Below, piece after piece: positions 36,751 through 46,760 of a stretch of DNA of 64,000 nucleotides (the first letter of the stretch is position 1; every line of letters begins with the position of its first letter). A program made the position numbers and the translations under genes. A model generated the notes under the pieces. It did no database searches. It was not told the DNA's origin and saw only the letters and a list, made by a program, of their open reading frames with translations. The stretch is from Acidobacteriaceae bacterium KBS 83 (lineage in GTDB: Bacteria; Acidobacteriota; Terriglobia; Terriglobales; Acidobacteriaceae), in assembly GCA_000381585.1 (NCBI GenBank), contig KB906734.1, positions 682,001 through 746,000 of the forward strand. Direction: 5' to 3'.

Positions 36751-38484
36751 ATGCCGCCCAGTTCCCGCGCTGTCCTCCCCCTCGCGCTCCTCGTGTGTCT
36801 CGTCGCAACGCAAGCCATAGCGCAGGACGAGACCCCCGCCACCGCCGATCACGCCATGGTGGTCAGCGTGCATCACGACGCCTCTGATGCCGGCGTCGCC
36901 ATCCTGAAGCAGGGCGGCAATGCGGTTGATGCGGCGGTCGCCACCGGCTTTGCGCTCGCCGTCGTGCACCCGGTCGCCGGAAATATCGGCGGCGGCGGAT
37001 TCATGCTCGTGCATCTTGCGAAGGGCTCCAAACGCAATCTCTTCATCGACTATCGCGAGGAAGCCCCGGGCGCCGCTTCGCGCGACATGTACCTCGACGC
37101 GCAGCGCAACATCGTCCCCGACGCAAGCACCCTCGGTTACAAATCCGTCGCCGTGCCCGGCTCGGTCGCCGGCCTAGCCTATGCTGAAACGCACTACGGC
37201 AAACTCGGCCTCAAGGCAGTAATGGCCCCCGCCATCGACCTCGCTGAGGACGGCTTCGTCCTCACCGATCAGGAGGCCGCCGGGCTGCGCGATTCCGACC
37301 TCGCGAAGTTTCCCGAGTCGCACAGAGTCTTCCAGACCGCGCCAACCGGCAGCTACTACCAATCCGGCGAAACCTTCCGCCAGCCCGAGCTCGCCGCCAC
37401 CCTCAAGCGCATCGCCGCCGATCCCGGCGACTTCTACCACGGCGAAATCGCGAAGAAGCTCGCCGCGGACATGAAAGCTCATGGCGGACTCATCACCGAA
37501 GCCGACCTCGCGCGTTACCAGGTCAAGGAGCGCGTCCCGATTCAAGGCTCCTACCACGGTTACGAAATTCTCAGCGCTCCGCCGCCTTCGGCGGGCGGCA
37601 TCGCGCTGGTTGAAATGCTCAACATTTTGCGGCCCTACGACCTGGCGAAGCTCGGCGACCGCACAGCTCCAGAAGTTCTGCGCATCACCGAGGCCATGCG
37701 CCGCGCCTATATGGATCGCACAGACTACCTCGGTGATCCGGACTACGCGAACATTCCGCGGGCCGCGCTGCTCAATCCGGCATACGCCGACGCCTGGCGC
37801 AAAAGCATCGTGCTCGACCACGCCACGCCTTCGAAGGACCTCAAGCGGCCCGCCGGCTTTCTGCCTCCCCCGCCTGCGGCCTCCGTCGACGAATCAAAAT
37901 CCACGGACACCACCCACTACTCCGTACTCGACAGCGAGGGCAACGCCGTCGCCGTCACCACCACGCTCAACGACGGTTTCGGCTCCCACGTCACCGCGAC
38001 CGGTCTGGGCTTCCTGCTCAATGACGAGATGGATGACTTCGCCTCCAAGCAGGGCGCGCCGAATATGTACGGACTCATCCAGGGCCCGAACAATGCCATC
38101 GCCCCGTATCACCGCCCGCTCTCTGCCATGACACCCACCATCGTGCTCAAGGACGGGAAAGTTCGTATGGTGCTCGGTTCGCCCGGCGGCCCCACCATCA
38201 CCACCACTGTGCTCAACATCTTCCTGAGCACCGCCGAGGGCGGACTGAACATTCAGCAGGCCGTCGATGCGCCCCGCTTCCACCACCAATACCTGCCCGA
38301 CATCCTCAACCTCGAAACCGGCTTCCCCACCGACACGGCGACAAAGCTCACCGCCGACGGCTACACGCTCAAGCAGGGCGGTCACTGGGGCGACGGCGAG
38401 TGCATCGCCGTGGATCCAAAGACAGGGAAGCTGGAAGGCGGTCAGGACCATCGCCATCACTACGGCAAAGCCGCCGGGTATTAG
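36751..38484 (+). CDS. ggt: Gamma-glutamyltransferase
   Basis: This 577-residue autoprocessing Ntn-hydrolase cleaves gamma-glutamyl bonds of glutathione. A signal peptide (LPLALLVCLVATQAIAQ) ends near residue 25, so it is periplasmic. GGNAVDAAVATGFALAVVHPVAGNIGGGGFML is the typical start of the domain (shown across residues 52-90). The autocatalytic and nucleophilic Thr388 lies in DTTHYSVLD. PLSAMTPTIVL and GSPGGPTITTTVLN complete the active site. ATG 36751 is preferred over 36724 because it gives the proper signal peptide. Confidence 0.95.
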   Translation: MPPSSRAVLPLALLVCLVATQAIAQDETPATADHAMVVSVHHDASDAGVAILKQGGNAVDAAVATGFALAVVHPVAGNIGGGGFMLVHLAKGSKRNLFIDYREEAPGAASRDMYLDAQRNIVPDASTLGYKSVAVPGSVAGLAYAETHYGKLGLKAVMAPAIDLAEDGFVLTDQEAAGLRDSDLAKFPESHRVFQTAPTGSYYQSGETFRQPELAATLKRIAADPGDFYHGEIAKKLAADMKAHGGLITEADLARYQVKERVPIQGSYHGYEILSAPPPSAGGIALVEMLNILRPYDLAKLGDRTAPEVLRITEAMRRAYMDRTDYLGDPDYANIPRAALLNPAYADAWRKSIVLDHATPSKDLKRPAGFLPPPPAASVDESKSTDTTHYSVLDSEGNAVAVTTTLNDGFGSHVTATGLGFLLNDEMDDFASKQGAPNMYGLIQGPNNAIAPYHRPLSAMTPTIVLKDGKVRMVLGSPGGPTITTTVLNIFLSTAEGGLNIQQAVDAPRFHHQYLPDILNLETGFPTDTATKLTADGYTLKQGGHWGDGECIAVDPKTGKLEGGQDHRHHYGKAAGY

Positions 38485-38501
38485 CGAAGGTGCGAGCGGG
38501 A

Positions 38502-38972
38502 ATGACGCGATTAGACAAAAGGTTGATCAGCGCGGCAGTTGCAGCAACTGTCCTTGCTGCGATTGCGGGAGCGTATCGGTGGTCGAATACTCCTCCGAAG
38601 CGTCCGAAAGGCGTTTCAGCTGATGCGATGTTCTTGTGGGCTGGACATCTGGGCTTGCCCGCTCCAAGACACGGAACATGGATAGAGTGCTGGACTGACA
38701 CCAATAATCTCAATAAGTGCAGGCTAACTGAGATGAACGGAACTCGCGCATATGAAGGGGTGTTCATAGCCGACAGAGGCGGGACAGTTCCTCAATCGGA
38801 GCTGAAAATCGAGAGCGAACCCACAAGCGACGCGACTTACTGGGTGCGTTTTGATGCGATGCGGGGTGCCCCGCTGGTCTACTTACATAATGGGGTAGTG
38901 CTCATTCCAGAGGATGTCTATCAACAGGGCCTAGCCACGCTCGAGCATCTCCGTAAGGCGCGTGAAAAATAG
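38502..38972 (+). CDS. Small membrane-anchored or secreted protein of unknown function
   Basis: This 156-residue protein has one hydrophobic segment near the N-terminus (LISAAVAATVLAAIAGAYRW), probably a signal anchor. The rest is soluble with two cysteines (WIECWTD, KCRLTEMNG) and a FDAMRGAPLVYLHNGVVLIPEDVY block. The family is not recognised. Its DNA is noticeably less GC-rich than its neighbours. It follows ggt by 17 bases, so it may be co-transcribed, but a weaker GC content suggests a separate origin. Confidence 0.5.
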   Translation: MTRLDKRLISAAVAATVLAAIAGAYRWSNTPPKRPKGVSADAMFLWAGHLGLPAPRHGTWIECWTDTNNLNKCRLTEMNGTRAYEGVFIADRGGTVPQSELKIESEPTSDATYWVRFDAMRGAPLVYLHNGVVLIPEDVYQQGLATLEHLRKAREK

Positions 38973-39025
38973 CCGCCGGACAATCCGCGCGTCGGCAATG
39001 AGAAGATAGAGGGCGGAACCCACCC

Positions 39026-39850
39026 ATGCTTCGAGCCCTCTCCACTCATGTCTTCCTCCGCCAACGTCTGCACCCCGGCCTGCTCGATACGCTCGCCCGC
39101 GGCGGCGCTCAAGCCATTGAAGTCTTCGCCGCCAAGCAGCACTTCGACTACACCAGCCGCCAGCACATCAAAGAGATCGCCGACTGGTTCAAATCGACCG
39201 ACGTGAAGCCCCACTCGGTCCACGCCCCGCTCTACGCCGACTCGGAGATGGGCCGTGGCGGCCTGCCCTCCGTGAACGTCGTGCACAACGAAAAATCCCG
39301 CCGCATCGACGGCATGGACGAGGTGAAGCGCGCGCTTGAGGCCGCCGAGATTCTGCCCTATCAGTTCCTCGTCCTCCACGTCGGCGACCGCGATACCGAC
39401 TGGGACGAGCGCGTGCTCGAGCACGCAATCACCGCCATCGAGCACCTCAAAGCCTTCGGTGGACCGCTCGGTGTCAAGCTGCTGCTTGAAAACATCCAGA
39501 ACGAAGCCACGACGCCCGCGCATCTGGCCGAGATCATCCGCGTCGGCCACTTCGCGAACGTCGGCGTCTGTTTCGACAGCGGCCACGCCAATCTCATGGA
39601 AGGCGTCGACCCTTCACTCGAAACCCTGCTGCCGCTCGTCGCCTCCACGCATCTCCACGACAATCATGGCGACCGCGACGCACATCTCTGGCCCGGCGAC
39701 GGCGCCATCGCATGGGAGGCAGCAATCGCCGCGCTCAGAACAGCGCCACGCTCACCCGCCGCGCTGCTCGAAATCCACTACGAGCTGGGCGACACACCCG
39801 AGACAATAGCCAAACGCGCCACCGAGACCTTCGAGAAGTTCGGCGTTTAG
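39026..39850 (+). CDS. Sugar phosphate isomerase/epimerase-like TIM-barrel protein
   Basis: This 274-residue xylose-isomerase-like TIM barrel shows the metal-binding pattern: [19 protein letters not shown], the Glu in [35 protein letters not shown] and the final LEIHYE. Members include endonuclease IV-like and hydroxypyruvate-isomerase-like enzymes; the exact substrate is unknown. asnS starts 16 bases downstream. No signal peptide is visible. Confidence 0.82.
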   Translation: MLRALSTHVFLRQRLHPGLLDTLARGGAQAIEVFAAKQHFDYTSRQHIKEIADWFKSTDVKPHSVHAPLYADSEMGRGGLPSVNVVHNEKSRRIDGMDEVKRALEAAEILPYQFLVLHVGDRDTDWDERVLEHAITAIEHLKAFGGPLGVKLLLENIQNEATTPAHLAEIIRVGHFANVGVCFDSGHANLMEGVDPSLETLLPLVASTHLHDNHGDRDAHLWPGDGAIAWEAAIAALRTAPRSPAALLEIHYELGDTPETIAKRATETFEKFGV

Positions 39851-39866
39851 GATTCAAGCTGCAAAT

Positions 39867-41228
39867 ATGACGGACACATCTGTAACCACGACCAGCACAC
39901 AAGCCACTCCCGTCCCCGCCACCATCGCTACCCTCAAGCAGCACGAAGGCCAGACCGTCGTGCTGCACGGCTGGCTCTACAACCTGCGTGCCTCCGGAAA
40001 GCTGCTCTTCCCCATCTTCCGCGATGGCTCAGGCACCGTGCAGGGCATCATGCCGAAGGCCGCCGTCACTCCCGAAGTGTGGGAGACGACAAAGCACCTG
40101 ACGCAGGAGTCCAGTGTCATCGTCACCGGCCGCGTCCGCGCCGATCAGCGCGCGCCCGGTGGCTACGAGCTCGATGTTGAGAACGTCGAAGTCGTGCAGC
40201 GTGTTCCGGAGGAACAGCCCTACCCCATCACCCCCAAGGAGCACGGCGTCGACTTCCTGATGGAGCACCGCCATCTCTGGATCCGCTCCCCGCGCCAGTC
40301 CGCCATCCTCCGCATCCGCGCGGAGATCATCAAGGCCGCGCGCGACTACCTCGACGACAACGGCTTCGTCCTCACCGACCCGCCCATCCTCACGCCGGCG
40401 GCTTGCGAGGGCACATCGACACTCTTTCCCGTCGATTACTTCGGCGATGAAGCCTTCCTCACCCAAAGCGGCCAACTCTACATTGAGAGCACTGCGCTCG
40501 CCCTCGGGAAGGTCTACAGCTTCGGACCTACCTTCCGCGCGGAGAAATCCAAGACCCGGCGCCACCTCACCGAGTTCTGGATGGTCGAGCCTGAGCTCGC
40601 TTACGCCGGCCTTGATGACCTGATGGCGCTGGCGGAAAACTTCCTCAGCTTCATCGTCGGCCGCGTACTCGAGCGCCGCATGCCGGACCTCAAAGTCCTT
40701 GAGCGCGACGCCGCGAAGCTCGAATTGATTCGGGCGCCCTTCCCGCGCCTGCGCTACGATGAAGCCGTCGCCATGCTGAACGAGGCGCACGCCAAGGGTC
40801 TGCTCGAGCACCCGTTCGAATACGGCAACGACTTCGGCTCACCCGACGAAACCTACATCTCCTCGCAGTTCGACCGGCCCGTCATGGTGCATCGCTATCC
40901 TGCTGCGGTGAAGGCCTTCTACATGGAGCCCGATCCGGACGATCCCAAGTACGCGCTTTGCGTCGATGTCCTCGCGCCCGAAGGCTACGGCGAGATCATC
41001 GGCGGCTCGCAGCGCATCGCTTCCTACGATCTGCTCAAGCAGCGCATCGAAGATCACCACCTGCCGCTGGATGCGTTCCAGTGGTATCTGGATCTGCGCC
41101 GCTACGGCTCCGTCCCGCACTCCGGCTTCGGCATGGGCATCGAGCGCGCCGTCGCGTGGATCTGCGGCCTTGAACACGTCCGCGAGACTATCCCCTTCGC
41201 CCGAACCCTGAACCGTATCTATCCCTGA
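39867..41228 (+). CDS. asnS: Asparagine--tRNA ligase
   Basis: This 453-residue class IIb synthetase charges tRNA-Asn. The OB-fold anticodon domain ([26 protein letters not shown]) leads into the catalytic core: [46 protein letters not shown] (motif 2 over about 207-252) and [15 protein letters not shown] (motif 3). The [18 protein letters not shown] segment fits AsnRS rather than AspRS. It ends inside a 15-bp tandem repeat. Confidence 0.93.
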   Translation: MTDTSVTTTSTQATPVPATIATLKQHEGQTVVLHGWLYNLRASGKLLFPIFRDGSGTVQGIMPKAAVTPEVWETTKHLTQESSVIVTGRVRADQRAPGGYELDVENVEVVQRVPEEQPYPITPKEHGVDFLMEHRHLWIRSPRQSAILRIRAEIIKAARDYLDDNGFVLTDPPILTPAACEGTSTLFPVDYFGDEAFLTQSGQLYIESTALALGKVYSFGPTFRAEKSKTRRHLTEFWMVEPELAYAGLDDLMALAENFLSFIVGRVLERRMPDLKVLERDAAKLELIRAPFPRLRYDEAVAMLNEAHAKGLLEHPFEYGNDFGSPDETYISSQFDRPVMVHRYPAAVKAFYMEPDPDDPKYALCVDVLAPEGYGEIIGGSQRIASYDLLKQRIEDHHLPLDAFQWYLDLRRYGSVPHSGFGMGIERAVAWICGLEHVRETIPFARTLNRIYP

Positions 41229-41267
41229 TCTGTTACGCCCTGATCTGTTACGCCCCGATCGGTTACG
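41223..41267. repeat. Three tandem 15-bp repeats over two convergent stop codons
   Basis: Copies are CCCTGATCTGTTACG at 41223-41237 and 41238-41252, and a variant CCCCGATCGGTTACG at 41253-41267. The asnS TGA lies in copy one and the opposing TAA in copy three. Because the unit is five codons long, intact copies repeat an in-frame TGA for asnS and an in-frame TAA on the minus strand. Confidence 0.9.
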
Positions 41268-41742
41268 CCAGGACCGGCCGGGATCTCCTGGCTGCCGCAC
41301 CGATAAGGACCGCGAACACGACCAGCAGCAGCAGTTGGGCAATCTTGAAGGGCCCCTCTGTCTGCGTCGGACCAAGTGCGTGGAAGGCGAGCACGTGCTC
41401 GAAGATCTGTGCGACGAGGACAAAGACGTTGAAATACAGGGCGATCATGGCAGTAATGACGTACGTACGTCTCCAGGAGCCGTTCAGACGACGGCCATAG
41501 AGCGCAAAGATTGCTATGGGGAGGACAATCAGCGAGAGGATGCCGAGGATGATCCCCGGAGTCGGCTTCTTGTAAGGGAAGCCAAACCCGGTGACGCTGG
41601 TCAAAACCGTGGTGATGAGGAACAAACCGTTCCACGTGGTGAGCAACTGGCCGCGAAGAAGACCGGCAAGCACGATGAGCCCCGACGCGATCCCGATGAG
41701 ACTGATAATGACGTGCACCGCAGTGTAGGTTGCCAGGCTCAT
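41263..41742 (-). CDS. Small four-helix membrane protein of unknown function
   Basis: This 159-residue protein from MSLATYTAVHVIISLIG has four transmembrane segments; the first two are near residues 8-28 and 40-58. The frame stays open to an ATG at 41817, but the added 25 residues are not membrane-like and the internal start places the first helix at the N-terminus. Two sequences such as VTGFGFPYKKPTP resemble a small-membrane-protein group seen in soil bacteria. The family is not named with confidence, and it converges with asnS. Confidence 0.65.
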   Translation of the reverse strand: MSLATYTAVHVIISLIGIASGLIVLAGLLRGQLLTTWNGLFLITTVLTSVTGFGFPYKKPTPGIILGILSLIVLPIAIFALYGRRLNGSWRRTYVITAMIALYFNVFVLVAQIFEHVLAFHALGPTQTEGPFKIAQLLLLVVFAVLIGAAARRSRPVLA

Positions 41743-41974
41743 TCCAAATAGCCTGCGGCCCTCTTTCATCTGGAGAGGAATGAATGTCTGGTTGAAGCCT
41801 GACTGCGGATTACGCATTTTTCAAGGACGAAGTTTCGTTTCGCCCAGTCAATTCTTTGTCTTGGACGACCGCCTCTTGGAAAAGGGCCGAGATTCACGGC
41901 GGCGCAACCCAATATTTGCCCGAACGCCAAACCCTCTCTATCCTTAGGAGTTTGCTCCAGGTTGAGCATTCTTT

Positions 41975-42967
41975 ATGGCAAAGACGGACGACTCGATCCA
42001 CGCAGAGACCTCACGCGGCCACCAGCCCATGTACACCGGAGTCCAGGCGTTGCCGCCGCGCCACATTCGCGTCATAGGCGTCCCGCTCGACCTCGGCCAG
42101 TCTCGCCGCGGTGTGGACATGGGCCCCTCAGCCGTTCGCGTCGCTGGTCTGGAGGCGCATCTCGAAGCGCTGGGCCATGTCGTCACCGATGGCGGAAACA
42201 TCAGCGTGGCCATCGCAGAAACCAAAAATCCGGGGGAACAGAACGCCAAATACCTGAAGGAAATTCGCGAGACCTGCGTCAAGGCCGCTGACCTCGTTGT
42301 GAAGACGCTCGAAGAGGGTTCCACACCCGTCATCCTCGGCGGGGATCACTCCGTCGCGGCCGGGTCCGTCTCCGGCGTCTCCGAGTTCTACCGGCGCAAA
42401 GGGCAGAAGATCGGTCTTATCTGGATCGACGCCCACTCCGACATCAACACCCCCGAAACCTCGCCGTCCGGCAATGTCCACGGCATGCCCATGGCCGCGC
42501 TGCTCGGGCTCGGTCCAAAGGAACTCTCCAACATCTACGACTTCTCGCCCAAGGTCGATCCGGACAACGTCGTGCTGATCGGAGTACGTGACATCGACGT
42601 CACCGAGAAGGAGAACATCAAGCGAGCCGGCATCACCGAGGTCTACACCATGCGCGACATCGATGAGCGCGGCATGCGAACCGTGATGGAAGAAGCCCTT
42701 CGCGCTGCAGGCCGCGGCACTGCCGGCTATCATGTCTCGCTCGACATGGACTGGATCGACCCCGAGGATGCCCCCGGCGTCGGCACCCCGGTGCGCGGCG
42801 GCGCCACCTACCGCGAAGCCCACCTCGCCATGGAGATCCTCGCCGACCACGGCCGCATGCTCAGCTTCGAAATCGTTGAGGTAAACCCCGTCATCGACGA
42901 ACACAACCGCACTGCCCACTTAGCTGTAGAGCTCATCTCCTCCGCGTTCGGAAAGAAGATCCTCTAA
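41975..42967 (+). CDS. rocF: Arginase / ureohydrolase
   Basis: This 330-residue binuclear manganese hydrolase splits arginine to ornithine and urea. Metal-binding blocks are GGDHS (His125), WIDAHSDIN (Asp152, His154, Asp156) and SLDMDWIDP (Asp257, Asp259). GVPLDLGQSRRGVDMGPSA at the N-terminus is the arginase-type signature rather than agmatinase. It ends four bases before the convergent Gfo/Idh/MocA gene. Confidence 0.92.
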   Translation: MAKTDDSIHAETSRGHQPMYTGVQALPPRHIRVIGVPLDLGQSRRGVDMGPSAVRVAGLEAHLEALGHVVTDGGNISVAIAETKNPGEQNAKYLKEIRETCVKAADLVVKTLEEGSTPVILGGDHSVAAGSVSGVSEFYRRKGQKIGLIWIDAHSDINTPETSPSGNVHGMPMAALLGLGPKELSNIYDFSPKVDPDNVVLIGVRDIDVTEKENIKRAGITEVYTMRDIDERGMRTVMEEALRAAGRGTAGYHVSLDMDWIDPEDAPGVGTPVRGGATYREAHLAMEILADHGRMLSFEIVEVNPVIDEHNRTAHLAVELISSAFGKKIL

Positions 42968-42970
42968 GCG

Positions 42971-44083
42971 CTACGCGATCGGCTGTCCGGCAGCGGCATA
43001 GATCTTCTCGATCGCCTCCAGGTCCTTGAGGCCTTCCTCGCCGGGCGTTCGCGATTCCTTATTCTGCAGGATGCACTCGGCGAAGTCCTCGGCCTCTATT
43101 TGAAATTGGAATGGCATTTTGCCGGTCGAGTCCTCATGTATGTCAGTGCCAGATTTGCCGTCGGGATCGTCCAGGTGAGCATCCAGATGCAGGCCCTCGT
43201 AGCTGTAGGCAGTTGTTACCAGCACGTTGCCACGGCTGCCGATCACCTTGATGTATCCCGGGAGCCGCGTGGTGTAGCTGGTAGCGCAATTGGCAAGAAC
43301 ACCAGATGACATCTCCATCGTCCACGATAGCGACTCCTCAATGTCCTTAAAGCGACCGCTCTGGCGATCCATAGTGCTGGTCATCGCCGCAAAGCGGACC
43401 GGCTCAATGCCGGTATAAAACCGGATCGTATTCAGCGGATAGATCCCCATGTCCATCAGCGGTCCGCCTCCACCCATGGCACGCGTAAGCCGCCATTGAT
43501 TTGCCTGGAAGTAGCTGCCGAAATTGCCCTCACAATATTGAATTTCCCCGATGCGTCCCTGCTTGATAAGCTCGACTGCCTTCAAATGCGTCGGATCGTA
43601 ATGAATGCGGTAGGCAATCATCAGTTTTCGGTCGGCCTTGCGGCAGACGGCAATCATCTCGCGGCACTCCGCGGAAGAGATCGCCATCGGCTTCTCGCAC
43701 AGTACATGCTTGCCTGCCTGCGCGGACCGCACCGTGAACTCCTTGTGCATTGAGTTCGGCAGACCGATATAGGTAGCGTCGATGTCCTTGTTCTCGCGAA
43801 TACGATCGAAGTCTTCGTAGTTGTAGATCGAGGAGCACGGCACGCCGTACATATCCGCAAACCGCGCCGCCTTCTCCGGATGGCCGCTTACCAGGCCCGT
43901 AATCTTCGTCGTCGAAGAGTTGGCAACCGCTCGCATGAAGATGCTGGAAATCTGACCAAGCCCGACCGGCGCATATCCAATCTTGCGCTGTGGCTGGCCG
44001 ATTCCAGTGGAGGAAAGCTGCGTGGCAGCCAACGACAAAGCAGACATACGGGCAAATTCGCGACGGTTCACGTGTTTCTCCAT
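42971..44083 (-). CDS. Tat-exported Gfo/Idh/MocA family oxidoreductase
   Basis: This 370-residue NAD(P)-dependent oxidoreductase has a twin-arginine-like leader (NRREFARMSALSLAA, residues 6-20). The Rossmann fold contains GYAPVGLGQISSIFM, the catalytic Lys motif LCEKPMAISS and substrate-domain blocks YRIHYDPTH and GGGGPLMDMGIYPLN. Glucose-fructose-oxidoreductase-like enzymes of this type are exported with bound cofactor. It is divergent from the GH35 gene and likely acts on sugars released by the neighbouring hydrolases; the substrate is not known. Confidence 0.9.
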   Translation of the reverse strand: MEKHVNRREFARMSALSLAATQLSSTGIGQPQRKIGYAPVGLGQISSIFMRAVANSSTTKITGLVSGHPEKAARFADMYGVPCSSIYNYEDFDRIRENKDIDATYIGLPNSMHKEFTVRSAQAGKHVLCEKPMAISSAECREMIAVCRKADRKLMIAYRIHYDPTHLKAVELIKQGRIGEIQYCEGNFGSYFQANQWRLTRAMGGGGPLMDMGIYPLNTIRFYTGIEPVRFAAMTSTMDRQSGRFKDIEESLSWTMEMSSGVLANCATSYTTRLPGYIKVIGSRGNVLVTTAYSYEGLHLDAHLDDPDGKSGTDIHEDSTGKMPFQFQIEAEDFAECILQNKESRTPGEEGLKDLEAIEKIYAAAGQPIA

Positions 44084-44152
44084 ACAATGTTGGGCTTGTC
44101 CGGCAATGGAAGAAGACTATCGCGGCCAAGTTAGAATCGCACCCGATACGCA

Positions 44153-46675
44153 ATGTCCCGTCCTTGGCTGTCTCGTATCTCGATGACCGTCGTCATGGCA
44201 GCCACCTTTGCCGTTGCGTGCTTCTGTCAGGAGCGGCCGGCTCAGCACATCGTCCCGAAGCCCTTCAACGTCGACGCAAGCGGCCCGTTCACGCCGCCAT
44301 CGCCAGCCGATTTTCGGGGTGGCACCTCGCTGTGCCCGACAGGACACACGCTCGAAGTCAACAGCCGCTACCTCCTTCTCGACGGCAAACCGTGGCTGCC
44401 CGTTATGGGCGAATTTCATTACTCGCGCGTGCCTGAGTCGGAATGGGAGGAAGAGTTGCTGAAAATGAAGGCTGCCGGCGTTCAGATCGTCGCAACCTAC
44501 ATCTTCTGGATTCACCAGGAAGAGGTGCAGGGCCAGTTTGATTGGTCCGGGCAGCGCGACCTGCGTCATTTCATTCAGCTGTGCGCCAAACATGGTCTGT
44601 ACGTCTATCCCCGTCTCGGCCCATGGGCGCATGGCGAGGCGCGCAATGGCGGCTTTCCCGACTGGCTGCTTACGCTTGGACCAACGCGCCGCAACACGCC
44701 TCGCTATATGGCAGAGGTCGCCACGTATTATGCGCAGATCGCAACGCAGCTGCACGGCCTGCTATGGAAAGACGGCGGACCGGTTATCGGCATACAGCTT
44801 GAGAACGAGTACGCAACGCAGGAGCCGGATGCCGGCACAAACTACATCATGGCGCTCAAGAGGCTGGCCATCGAGAACGGCATCGACGTCCCCCTCTACA
44901 GCCTGACTGGTTGGGATAACGCAGTGGTGCCGCATGGCGAATTTCTTCCCGTCTATGGCGGCTATCCTGACGCACCTTGGGATGCCTCCACTACCTCGCT
45001 GGCACCCTCAGAGACTTACATGTTCCGCTTCCGCAGCCGGGTAGCCGGCAATATGGGCATGATGGGCGGCCACGGTGCTGCGACCGGCAATCCCTCTGCC
45101 ACGACAACACCCTTCTTCACCGCCGAGATGGGCGGCGGTATTCAGGACACCTATCATCGGCGGCCTGTCATCTCTGCCAACGATGTTGCCGCGATGATGC
45201 CGGTCATGCTGGGCTCGGGTGTCAATCTCTACGGGACTTACATGTTTCAGGGGGGCGTGAATCCAGAAGGCAGGCTCTCCACGCTCGAGGAATCGCAGGC
45301 CACCGGCTATCCCACCGACGTGCCCGTGAAATCCTATGATTTCCAGGCGCCACTGGGTGCATTCGGCCTCGAACGTCTCTCGTTACGCAAATTGAAGGTC
45401 TTCAACTACTTCCTCAACGACTTCGGTAGCTTGCTGGCTCCGATGGTTACAAATCCACCGGCGATCCAGCCCAAAGACCCTGCGGACCTCAACGTGCCTC
45501 GCCTCTCCGTGCGCAGCAATGGCCGCAGCGGTTTTGTCTTCTTCAACAACTACGTCCGCGGCGCACGCATGCCCGCGCGGCCTCGGATGCAGCTCCGCAT
45601 CAAGCTCCAGGACAGTGAACTGCTCTTCCCTCGGGAACCAGTCAATCTGCCGTCCGGCGCATACGGCCTCTGGCCCTTCCACTTCGACATGGATGGCATC
45701 GAACTGCGCTATGCCACGGCCCAGTTGATGACGAAGCTCGACAGCCCTTCCGGGCCTATCTATGTCTTCGTCAGCACGCCCGGCGTGCCCGCTGAGTTCG
45801 CATTGGGACAGGCAGCCTCGCTCTCGATCGGGCATGACACCTCAGTGCGAGTGGATCTGAAGGAAAACGTCGCCTACCTGCATGACACGAAGCCAGATCT
45901 CACTTCGCCGATGACAATCACGCGGCAGGATGGAAGGGCGATACGGCTCCTCATCCTGACCGAACAACAAGCAGAGAACTGCTGGAAGGTCCGCATCGAC
46001 GGGCAGGACCGCCTCCTGATAACCAGTGCAGACCTGTTCTCTGATGGATCGCGCATCACACTGCGTTCTCTGGGAAAGCGCGAATTTCGCTTTTCACTCT
46101 TCCCCGGATTCGGCTCCGGTCAGCGGCTGGTGGCAAACTCGGCGCTCCGCACAGCAGCCTTTCGCAATGGTCTGCAGGAATACACGGCCGAGCTGCCTCC
46201 TGCGAATGCGAGCCTGACCTTGCATCCGATTCGGCGCGCCGGGATCGCGCCAGCGGTCCCAATGGGTCCTGCTGTATCGTGGCGCCCGCATAGTGTCGCT
46301 GCGGCGCCCGCTGACGCGACATTTCAAGAATCTGCAGCCACATGGGATCTGCGCGTCTCATGGCCCAGGCGAACCGAAATAAGCAATCTATTCCTCACCG
46401 TGGATTACCAGGGCGATGTCGCACGGCTGCTCACGGACGGTCACTTGCTGATCGACGACTTCTACAACGGAAAAAGGTGGCAGGTGGGGCTGCGTCGTTA
46501 TCAAGTAGACGGGACCGTACCTCCGCTGACTCTTCAGATCCTTCCCTTGCGGAGCGACGCGCCCATCTTCCTCGAGCCGGCCGTGCGTGCGGGGCTTCCG
46601 CACACATCGCAGGTTGACCAGCTAAAGGCCGTTGGCGTCGTTCCCCAGTATCAGTTGCAGTTGGAAGCCCACTAA
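44153..46675 (+). CDS. GH35 beta-galactosidase
   Basis: This 840-residue secreted glycoside hydrolase belongs to family 35, which removes terminal beta-galactose. A hydrophobic leader (MTVVMAATFAVACFC) with Cys at 23-25 could be a lipoprotein signal. The catalytic domain includes WLPVMGEFHYSRVP, acid/base Glu219 in IGIQLENEY, and the nucleophile Glu325 in FFTAEMGGG. The C-terminal half is beta-rich jelly-roll, with EYATAQ- and SGFVFFNNYVRGARMP-type text that may bind polysaccharide. The next gene on the same strand is a GH47 mannosidase. Confidence 0.93.
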   Translation: MSRPWLSRISMTVVMAATFAVACFCQERPAQHIVPKPFNVDASGPFTPPSPADFRGGTSLCPTGHTLEVNSRYLLLDGKPWLPVMGEFHYSRVPESEWEEELLKMKAAGVQIVATYIFWIHQEEVQGQFDWSGQRDLRHFIQLCAKHGLYVYPRLGPWAHGEARNGGFPDWLLTLGPTRRNTPRYMAEVATYYAQIATQLHGLLWKDGGPVIGIQLENEYATQEPDAGTNYIMALKRLAIENGIDVPLYSLTGWDNAVVPHGEFLPVYGGYPDAPWDASTTSLAPSETYMFRFRSRVAGNMGMMGGHGAATGNPSATTTPFFTAEMGGGIQDTYHRRPVISANDVAAMMPVMLGSGVNLYGTYMFQGGVNPEGRLSTLEESQATGYPTDVPVKSYDFQAPLGAFGLERLSLRKLKVFNYFLNDFGSLLAPMVTNPPAIQPKDPADLNVPRLSVRSNGRSGFVFFNNYVRGARMPARPRMQLRIKLQDSELLFPREPVNLPSGAYGLWPFHFDMDGIELRYATAQLMTKLDSPSGPIYVFVSTPGVPAEFALGQAASLSIGHDTSVRVDLKENVAYLHDTKPDLTSPMTITRQDGRAIRLLILTEQQAENCWKVRIDGQDRLLITSADLFSDGSRITLRSLGKREFRFSLFPGFGSGQRLVANSALRTAAFRNGLQEYTAELPPANASLTLHPIRRAGIAPAVPMGPAVSWRPHSVAAAPADATFQESAATWDLRVSWPRRTEISNLFLTVDYQGDVARLLTDGHLLIDDFYNGKRWQVGLRRYQVDGTVPPLTLQILPLRSDAPIFLEPAVRAGLPHTSQVDQLKAVGVVPQYQLQLEAH

Positions 46676-46760
46676 CCGACGATTCGATAAGAGGCCGTGA
46701 TTCGAGTCTCCCAACTACACTAAGAGCGCGCGATTGCTTCCAGAGACTGGAATACGTCCT

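Noticed and set aside
40029-40811. A 260-residue minus-strand frame opposite asnS
   Set aside because: High GC creates antisense frames without stops; there is no motif, signal peptide or ribosome-binding site.
41743-41817. Longer start for the four-helix membrane protein
   Set aside because: The extra residues are not membrane-like, and the internal Met places the first helix at the protein start. It remains possible.
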